Assembly (NCBI GenBank): GCA_023391285.1
Contig: JAEWBF010000013.1
Coordinates: 1-12,092 of the forward strand
Reading direction: 5' to 3'
Length of the DNA: 12,092 nucleotides
Source of the DNA: Verrucomicrobiota bacterium
Lineage (GTDB): Bacteria; Verrucomicrobiota; Verrucomicrobiia; Opitutales; Opitutaceae
The notes beneath the pieces were generated by a model that worked only from the letters and a program-made list of their open reading frames with translations, did no database searches and was not told the DNA's origin. Shown piece by piece: positions 6,795-12,092 of the stretch; position 1 is the stretch's first letter, and every line of letters starts with the position of its first letter. The translations under genes were made by a program, and so were the position numbers.

Positions 6795-9188
6795 ATGATC
6801 TCCGATCTGCGCCTGGCTGTTCGCCAGCTCGTGAAGTCTCCCGGCTTCACTCTTGTCGCGGTCCTCACCCTTGCCCTCGGCATCGGCGCCAACACCGCAA
6901 TCTTCAGCGTCATCAACGCCGCGCTCCTTCGACCGCTCACCTACCCCGCCCCTCAACAACTCGTCGAAGCCTGGTCCATCCTTCCGTCCGGTTTCCACTT
7001 CGCCGCCATCTCCGGACCGCAGGCGAAGATGCTGCGCGACGACGCCACCCACTTCTCGAGCATGGCGATCTATCGCACGCTCGACATGAACTTGATCGAG
7101 CGCGGCCACGCCGAACGCGTCACGGGTCCGGCCGCCACCGCCCCTTTCCTCGCAACCCTCGGCATCGCTCCGCAACTCGGCCGCTCGTTCGAACCCACCG
7201 AAGACGACCTCGGCGGAAACAATCACGTGGTGCTGCTCACCCACGAGTGGTGGCAGTCTCGCTTCGGCGGCGATCCGGCCCTCCTCAACCGAGTCATCGA
7301 TCTCAACGAGATCCCCCACACCGTCGTTGGCATTCTTCCTCCTCGCGCCCTGTTCGACGACAGCGCTCGCTTCATCGTGCCGCTCGTCCTCGAAGCCGAG
7401 CCGCGGCGCATGGCGCCAGATCTCCCTTGGGCCCGCACGTTGTTACGGCTGAAACCCGGCGTCACCATCGTCGATGCCGAGGAAGAAGCACGCGCCCTCT
7501 CCGCCGAACTCCACCGCCGTCTCCTCCCCGACCGGCCCGAGGTCCGCCAACTCCATGTTCGACCCTTGCAGGATCTCCTCACCGAGAAAACGCGCCCCAC
7601 CCTGCTCCTGCTGCTCGGCGCCGTCATCCTCGTCCTGATCGTCGCCTGCAGCAATGTCGCCAACCTGCTCCTCGCCCGCGCCACCGCCCGGCAAAAAGAG
7701 ATGGCCATTCGCACCGCGCTGGGTGCGTCGAACCTGCAGATCAAGCGACAGGTCCTCACCGAAAGTGTCCTGCTCGCCCTGCTCGGCGGCCTCGCGGGAA
7801 TCGTCCTCGCCGCCTTCGGCGCCGATCTCCTGGGCCGCGCCGTCTTGAACGTTCTTCCCGACATGATGCAGCCCACGATGAGCGGCAGCGTGCTCCTCTT
7901 CTCCGTCTGCCTCGCCTGCGGAACCGGACTGATCTTCGGACTCTTCCCCGCGTTTCGCGCCCGCCAGGTCAACCTGCAATGCGACCTGAAAGACACCGGC
8001 CGCGGCTCGACCTCCAGCGCCCGCAATCGCGCGCAATCCATGCTCATCGTCGGCGAGATCGCCGTTACCGCAATGCTCCTGATCGGCGCCGGCCTCCTGC
8101 TCCGCAGCTTCGTCCAGGCCTTCCACGCAGATCCCGGCTTCAACCCCAAAAACGTCCTGCTCTGCGATATCGCCATGAGCGAACCGAGCTTCGCCAACGA
8201 AGCCGAAGTGGTGAACTACCACCGCGCCGTCGTGCGCGCCGTCGAAGCGCTGCCCGGTGTCGTCACCGTCGCCACGTCGTCCTCCCTGCCTCTCAGCAAC
8301 GAGGGCTGGGGCGGCCGCATCAGCCTCACCAAAGTCGGTCACACCGATTCTCACGGCGGCGGCGGCGGGATCGACTACGTCAACGAGAACTACTTCGCGG
8401 CCATGGGCATTCCGCTTCTCCGCGGCCGAAACTTCACCGCCCACGACAACACCCTCGAAGCGCCGCGAACCGCGATCGTCAACCAGTTCCTCCTCGACGC
8501 GCTGATCGGCGACGAAGATCCCATCGGCCTGCAGGTGCGCATCGACGAAAAGGATTGGGAAATCATCGGCGTGGTCGGCGCGATCCGTCACTCGCGCCTG
8601 GACTCTCTGGCCGGCCCGCGAGTTTACCTGCCTCACGCCCGCTCCCCTTCTCATCTTCGACTCACGATCCGCACCTCCGTTGCACCGCTGTCTCTCGAGT
8701 CCGCCGTCCGCGCCGCCCTCGCCGCCGTCGACTCCGCCCAGTCCGTATCCAATTTCCGGACACTCGAAGACGCCATGGGGCGCTCGCTCGGCGAACGACG
8801 CGTCGCGCTCGCCCTCATCGGCGTGTTCGCCGCGATCGCCGTTCTGCTCGCCTGCCTCGGCATCTACGGCGTCATGGCCTACACCATCGGTCAACGTCAG
8901 CGCGAACTCTCGATCCGAATGGCGCTCGGCGCCCAACGCCGCGACGTCATTCGTCTCGTCGCCCTCGACGGCCTGCGTCTCGGCCTCCTCGGGATTGTCG
9001 TTGGCGTCGTCGGCGCCTTCGCCGGCGCCCGCCTGATCGCCAACCACCTCTACGAGGTCAGCGCCACCGACCCTCTCGTGTTCTCCGCCGTCGTTGTCGT
9101 CATCACCGGCGTCACGGCGCTCGGGATCGCTCTCCCCGCGCGGCGCGCCTCGAACATCGACGCGATCGACGCCCTCCGCGCCGAATAG
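6795..9188 (+). CDS. ADOP-type duplicated FtsX/MacB permease 3 (divergent branch)
   Basis: A 797-residue duplicated permease. The start at 6795 is chosen because it gives the family N-terminus MISDLRLAVRQLVKSPGFT; an ATG at 6555 would add 80 unrelated residues. TM1 about 17-42 ends in GIGANTAIFSVINAALLRPL, the classic MacB/ADOP form, unlike the GIGVNTSMFS or GIGLNTSMFS of the other three. First periplasmic domain: LGRSFEPTEDD near 128, VGILPP near 178. TM2 about 270-291, MAIRTALGAS near 303, TM3 about 325-345, TM4 about 363-386, TM5 about 413-440. Second periplasmic domain: GIPLLRGRNF near 533. TM6 about 671-695, LSIRMALGAQ near 712, TM7 about 728-750, TM8 about 762-784. The C-terminus reads NIDAIDALRAE, with Ala where the others have Pro. 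Leucine is often CTG here, whereas the neighbours prefer CTC. It is probably a separate lineage that joined the cluster. Substrate unknown. Confidence 0.93.
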   Translation: MISDLRLAVRQLVKSPGFTLVAVLTLALGIGANTAIFSVINAALLRPLTYPAPQQLVEAWSILPSGFHFAAISGPQAKMLRDDATHFSSMAIYRTLDMNLIERGHAERVTGPAATAPFLATLGIAPQLGRSFEPTEDDLGGNNHVVLLTHEWWQSRFGGDPALLNRVIDLNEIPHTVVGILPPRALFDDSARFIVPLVLEAEPRRMAPDLPWARTLLRLKPGVTIVDAEEEARALSAELHRRLLPDRPEVRQLHVRPLQDLLTEKTRPTLLLLLGAVILVLIVACSNVANLLLARATARQKEMAIRTALGASNLQIKRQVLTESVLLALLGGLAGIVLAAFGADLLGRAVLNVLPDMMQPTMSGSVLLFSVCLACGTGLIFGLFPAFRARQVNLQCDLKDTGRGSTSSARNRAQSMLIVGEIAVTAMLLIGAGLLLRSFVQAFHADPGFNPKNVLLCDIAMSEPSFANEAEVVNYHRAVVRAVEALPGVVTVATSSSLPLSNEGWGGRISLTKVGHTDSHGGGGGIDYVNENYFAAMGIPLLRGRNFTAHDNTLEAPRTAIVNQFLLDALIGDEDPIGLQVRIDEKDWEIIGVVGAIRHSRLDSLAGPRVYLPHARSPSHLRLTIRTSVAPLSLESAVRAALAAVDSAQSVSNFRTLEDAMGRSLGERRVALALIGVFAAIAVLLACLGIYGVMAYTIGQRQRELSIRMALGAQRRDVIRLVALDGLRLGLLGIVVGVVGAFAGARLIANHLYEVSATDPLVFSAVVVVITGVTALGIALPARRASNIDAIDALRAE

Positions 9189-9190
9189 AT

Positions 9191-9218
9191 CTTTCGCTTT
9201 CCTCTTTATCTTTCTCCC
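9191..9218. repeat. Pyrimidine hexamer tract after permease 3
   Basis: Two bases after the TAG, this tract matches 6387-6420 after permease 2 except for one base and the loss of exactly one 6-bp word. Unlike the other copies, no matching purine arm follows, so it cannot form the same hairpin. Confidence 0.6.
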
Positions 9219-9281
9219 CATCCGAGAGCGCGGGAGCTTCGCCGCCGTCGCCGCGCCCCGGTTGGAGCATGGGTCCTCCTA

Positions 9282-9372
9282 GATCTTGGAGCTTGGATTC
9301 CTGGAGCTTCCTCGCGGCCGTCCACCGCCCGCCCATCCCATTCGCGGGAAACGTGAGTTCCGCTTTCAACAC
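9282..9372. repeat. Imperfect direct repeat, copy B (upstream of permease 4)
   Basis: Second copy of the ~90-bp element at 6544-6633. The first 15 bp (GATCTTGGAGCTTGG) are identical, and shared blocks then run through ATCCCATT, CGGGAA, GTTCC and TTCA. It sits in the 357-bp gap 9189-9545, about 175 bp before the permease 4 ATG. Confidence 0.6.
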
Positions 9373-9399
9373 CCGCGCAGCCATTCAGCAAGCATCGAA

Positions 9400-9440
9400 T
9401 ACCCATAACCTGCGTCACCACAGTAAGTAAAATATCCGAC
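9400..9440 (+). promoter_or_regulatory. AT-richer island ahead of permease 4, weak promoter candidate
   Basis: Between repeat B and the hexamer array the sequence turns locally A/T-rich and contains TAAAAT (9428-9433), close to a -10 box. I find no convincing -35 hexamer at the expected distance (around 9405-9410), so this is only a place to look for a start site. Confidence 0.15.
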
Positions 9441-9483
9441 ACTCCGCTGGCACGCCTCGTGCAAACCCCACTCAGCCCCTCCC

Positions 9484-9531
9484 TCTCACTTTCACTTTCC
9501 CCCTCACTTTCACCTTCACCTTCACTTTCCC
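9484..9531 (+). repeat. YTTCAC hexamer array just before permease 4
   Basis: Eight contiguous 6-bp units (TCTCAC, TTTCAC, TTTCCC, CCTCAC, TTTCAC, CTTCAC twice, TTTCCC) end 14 bases before the ATG at 9546. The leader is almost pure C/T with scattered A and no Shine-Dalgarno sequence. Because the unit is six bases, it stays in frame with permease 4 and is open from a GTG at 9459. Confidence 0.7.
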
Positions 9532-9545
9532 TTCCCACCCCTCCC

Positions 9546-11957
9546 ATGAACGATCTCCGCTTCGCCGTCCGCCAACTCCTGAAGTCCCCCGGCTTCACCG
9601 CCGTCGCTCTGCTCACCCTCGCCCTGGGGATCGGCCTGAACACTTCGATGTTCAGCCTGATGAATCTCCTCATCCTCAAGCCGCTGCCTTACCCCGAGGC
9701 CAGCCAGCTCAGTCGCATCTACCGCACCAACCCGCAGAGCAATACCGCCGACCACTCCGCCTCCGACTTTCTCGAACTTCAGCGCGAGGCCCGCGACTTC
9801 GCGCAGATCGCCGCATTCCAAATGTGGGGCTACACGTTCGCGGTCGACGGTCGCCCACCGATGAACGTCAACGCCACCCGCGTTTCGGGCAACTTCCTCC
9901 CCACCCTCGGCCTCAAGCCACTCCTCGGCCGCTGGTTCACCGCCGAGGAAGACCAGCCCGGCAATCACTCCATCATCCTGAGCTACGAAACCTGGCAGGC
10001 CCACTTCGGCGGCGATCCCGACATCGTCGGTCGCTCCGTCCGCGTCGACAGCGAACCCATGACCATCGTCGGCGTCATGCCCGCCGACTTCTCCTCCGTT
10101 TTTCTCTGGGGCCCCGCCGACATCCTCCGCCCCATGGGCCTCGCCGCCGCCGAAAAGGAGAACATCGCCGAGATGAAAACCTCCATCATCGCCCGCCACA
10201 ATTCCGGCATCTCTCTCGAACAGTTCAACGCCCGTCTCGCCACCGTCGCCCAGCAACTCAAACAAACCCGCCCCGCCAACCGCAGCGAAGACGGACTCCG
10301 CGCCATTTCCCTCGATTCGCTCGCGCGCAACACCAACTCCAAACTCATCTCGTGGCTCATGCTAGGCCTCGCCGGCTTCGTCCTCCTCATCGCCTGCGCC
10401 AACCTCGCCAATCTCCAACTCGCCCGCGCCGTCGCCCGGGCCCACGAGTTCGCCATCCGAGCCGCGCTCGGCGCCTCCCACTCGCGCCTGCTCCGCCCGC
10501 AACTCGTCGAAAGCCTCGTCCTCTCCCTCGCCGGCGGTGTCCTCGGCATCCTCATCGCCGTCTGGGCCAACGACTGGCTCTCCAGCCAAATCGCCGCCAC
10601 CGGCGTCTTCCGCATCACACTCGCGCTCGACTGGCGCGTGCTCACCTTCGCCCTCGCTCTCGCCGCTTTCACGTCGATTCTCTTCGGACTCGTCCCCGCC
10701 TGGCGCGTCAGCCGCGTCCGCGGTTACGACGCCCTCAAGACCAGCACGCGCGGCAACACCGGCGATCGCGCCCAAAATCGCGTCCAACGCGCCCTCATCG
10801 TCAGCCAGTTCGCCAACGCCGTCATCCTCCTCACCACCGCTGCCGGCTTCATGCAAGGCGTGGACCAGCTCGTCAACGTTCGCCCCGGTTGGGATCAGGA
10901 GAAGATTCTCCAGGCCGTCATCAAACTTCCCGACGCCAAATACTCCACGCAGGAACAAATCACATCGTTCCATCACCGCATCGAAGAACGCCTCCGCGCC
11001 CTGCCCGGCGCAGAAAACGCCACGGTCGCCTACACCCTTCCCGTTTTCACCTACCTCACCAACCGCGCCATCGTCGCCCAAGGTCAGCCGCCCGTCCGCG
11101 CCGGACACGAGCCCGTCGCCTACATCAACGGCGTCTCTCCGTCCTATCTACCCACCCTCGGCATCAAACTAAAATCGGGCCGCAATTTCGCCGCCACCGA
11201 CACGCTTTCCTCCGTTCCGGTCGCCATCATCAACGCGTCCCTCGCCCAAACACTCTTCCCCAACGAAGACCCGGTCGGTCGCCGCATCGGCAATCCCGAC
11301 CCCGCCAATCCCCAATGGCTCGAGATCGTCGGCGTCGTGCCCGACGTCGAGCGCGCCGTCGGCGCCGTTCCGAGCGCAAGTCCCTACCTCATCCTCCGAC
11401 CGATGGCGCAAGAGGCCTGGACCTACTTCACCGCTGCCGTCCGCTCCTCCAATCCCACCGCGCTCGCCGAGCCGATGCGCCAGGTCATCGCTTCGCTCGA
11501 TCCGGATATTTCGCCCGACCAGTTCGGCACCATCGAAAACGCGACGCGACTCGTGACCGGCGTCGCCAAGACCCTCTCAAACGTCCTTTTCTGCTTCGCC
11601 CTCCTCGGCCTTTTCTTGGCAGCGATCGGCATCTACGGCGTCATCGCCCGCATCGTCGTGCAACGCACGCCCGAAATCGGCGTCCGCATCGCCCTCGGCG
11701 CCCAGCTCCGCGACGTCGTCCGCATGATCCTTTTCTCCGGCTTGCGCATGACTCTCCTCGGCACCGCCATCGGCCTCGTCGGTGCCTTCGCGATCGGCTG
11801 GATCCTGAAACAAGCCGTCCCCAATTCCGGCTCTTCCGACCCGCTCCTCGTCGCCGCCGTGACCGTCGGTCTCATCGTCGTCGGCCTCCTCGCCTGCTGG
11901 CTCCCCGCGCGGCGAGCAGCCAGGGTGGATCCTATTTGTGCACTGCGTTCCGAATAA
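9546..11957 (+). CDS. ADOP-type duplicated FtsX/MacB permease 4
   Basis: An 803-residue duplicated permease; ATG at 9546 gives MNDLRFAVRQLLKSPGFT, the family N-terminus, and an upstream GTG (9459) would only add a repeat-encoded Ser/Leu/Pro tail. TM1 about 17-42 (GIGLNTSMFS). First periplasmic domain: LGRWFTAEEDQPGN near 128, GVMPADF near 176. TM2 about 268-290, FAIRAALGAS near 302, TM3 about 323-343, TM4 about 365-388, TM5 about 413-436. Second periplasmic domain: GIKLKSGRNF near 534. TM6 about 678-702, IGVRIALGAQ near 712, TM7 about 735-755, TM8 about 766-787, end VDPICALRSE. TM5 reads LIVSQFANAVILLTTAAG: the Glu found at the third position after LIV in the other three permeases (AE or GE) is Gln here. 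The last twelve codons (AGG, CCT, ATT, TGT, GCA and others) do not follow the C-ending habit of the gene, and a second version of this 3' end follows at 11997. Substrate unknown. Confidence 0.94.
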   Translation: MNDLRFAVRQLLKSPGFTAVALLTLALGIGLNTSMFSLMNLLILKPLPYPEASQLSRIYRTNPQSNTADHSASDFLELQREARDFAQIAAFQMWGYTFAVDGRPPMNVNATRVSGNFLPTLGLKPLLGRWFTAEEDQPGNHSIILSYETWQAHFGGDPDIVGRSVRVDSEPMTIVGVMPADFSSVFLWGPADILRPMGLAAAEKENIAEMKTSIIARHNSGISLEQFNARLATVAQQLKQTRPANRSEDGLRAISLDSLARNTNSKLISWLMLGLAGFVLLIACANLANLQLARAVARAHEFAIRAALGASHSRLLRPQLVESLVLSLAGGVLGILIAVWANDWLSSQIAATGVFRITLALDWRVLTFALALAAFTSILFGLVPAWRVSRVRGYDALKTSTRGNTGDRAQNRVQRALIVSQFANAVILLTTAAGFMQGVDQLVNVRPGWDQEKILQAVIKLPDAKYSTQEQITSFHHRIEERLRALPGAENATVAYTLPVFTYLTNRAIVAQGQPPVRAGHEPVAYINGVSPSYLPTLGIKLKSGRNFAATDTLSSVPVAIINASLAQTLFPNEDPVGRRIGNPDPANPQWLEIVGVVPDVERAVGAVPSASPYLILRPMAQEAWTYFTAAVRSSNPTALAEPMRQVIASLDPDISPDQFGTIENATRLVTGVAKTLSNVLFCFALLGLFLAAIGIYGVIARIVVQRTPEIGVRIALGAQLRDVVRMILFSGLRMTLLGTAIGLVGAFAIGWILKQAVPNSGSSDPLLVAAVTVGLIVVGLLACWLPARRAARVDPICALRSE

Positions 11958-11973
11958 ATCTTCAATCAGCCGC

Positions 11974-11996
11974 GCCGTAGCCTTGGCGAAGGCGGG
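11974..11996. repeat. Small palindromic repeat between the two permease 3' ends
   Basis: GCCTT (11980-11984) and AAGGC (11989-11993) form a stem over a 4-nt GGCG loop, within CGTAGCCTTGGCGAAGGCGG. I recall this phrase as a dispersed palindrome in Opitutaceae-like genomes, normally with a matching outer right arm. Here the right side runs directly into permease-like coding sequence, so the element looks cut or fused. Confidence 0.45.
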
Positions 11997-12044
11997 CGGC
12001 GAGCAGCCCGCATCGACCCCATCGTAGCCCTCCGCGCCGAATAA
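11997..12044 (+). pseudogene. Orphan C-terminal fragment of an ADOP permease
   Basis: These bases read RRAARIDPIVALRAE followed by TAA, the exact C-terminal signature of this permease family, with no upstream gene body. Permease 4 ends RRAARVDPICALRSE at 11910-11957. The two copies start with an identical 13-bp stretch, GCGGCGAGCAGCC (11909-11921 and 11996-12008), and then align without gaps over 36 bp to the TAA. By my count 22 of these 36 match. The orphan copy follows the C-ending codon style of the cluster better than the current end of permease 4, so it may be the original 3' end, displaced by an 87-bp duplication or recombination event. Alternatively it is debris of a further permease. 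Confidence 0.75.
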
Positions 12045-12056
12045 CCCACCCCCCGT

Positions 12057-12079
12057 AGCACGGGCAACCTGCCCGTGCT
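12057..12079. repeat. Perfect 10-bp palindrome with 3-nt loop
   Basis: AGCACGGGCA (12057-12066) and TGCCCGTGCT (12070-12079) are exact reverse complements around ACC. It lies 12 bp after the orphan C-terminal stop. There is no T-run, so it is more likely a dispersed REP-like palindrome than an intrinsic terminator, though it could fold strongly in RNA. Confidence 0.65.
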
Positions 12080-12092
12080 CCCGATGTAGGGC

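Noticed and set aside
6530..9430. Very long plus-strand ORF in another frame over permease 3
   Set aside because: Its product is Arg/Pro/His-rich low-complexity sequence, typical of an off-frame reading of GC-rich DNA, and it overlaps a clear permease.
9459..9545. 29-residue extension of permease 4 from a GTG
   Set aside because: It is a translation of the hexamer array. The ATG at 9546 gives the conserved MNDLRFAVRQLLKSPGFT start.
193..11957. Complete MacAB-TolC type efflux operon
   Set aside because: No periplasmic adaptor or outer-membrane factor gene is in the window, and the permeases are the duplicated type, not MacB with a fused ATPase.

Overview
The window is a five-gene, single-strand (+) cluster. 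It has one ABC-transporter ATPase (193-897) followed by four large FtsX/MacB-type permeases (1376-3784, 3959-6382, 6795-9188, 9546-11957; about 797-807 residues each). Each permease carries two FtsX-like membrane modules and two MacB-like periplasmic domains in one polypeptide. This is the architecture of the 'ADOP' (Acidobacterial duplicated orphan permease) family. No membrane-fusion (MacA/HlyD-like) gene, regulator, RNA gene, CRISPR array or transposase is visible.

Organism: the DNA is GC-rich and most codons end in C. All five genes lack a Shine-Dalgarno sequence. The gaps between genes are long and full of word-like simple repeats and palindromes. From memory this style fits Verrucomicrobiota, most likely Opitutaceae; Acidobacteriota is the main alternative because of the permease family. 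This is inference, since no marker gene is present.

Layout: 1-192 is a leader with a GC hairpin and a heptamer repeat. The ATPase follows. The 478-bp gap 898-1375 holds two hexamer-period palindromes, a doubtful small ORF and a heptamer repeat. Permeases 1 and 2 look like a tandem duplicate pair, separated by 174 bp made mostly of inverted repeats. Permease 3 belongs to a different branch of the family and lies between two gaps (412 and 357 bp) that share a pyrimidine tract and a ~90-bp imperfect direct repeat. Permease 4 is closer to 1 and 2. Its last codons are followed by a second, orphan copy of the same C-terminal coding segment (11997-12044), with a palindromic repeat between them.

How the genes may work together: the ATPase would power export or lipid/periplasmic substrate handling by one or more of the permeases. 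Each duplicated permease could by itself supply both membrane halves of a transporter. The substrate cannot be told from sequence. Co-transcription is uncertain because the gaps are long and rich in hairpins.

The least ordinary signals are (i) the intergenic arrays of 6-bp words followed by their reverse complements, (ii) 6- or 7-bp tandem repeats just ahead of three start codons, (iii) the duplicated 3' end after permease 4, and (iv) an ATPase gene next to a family usually described as orphan.
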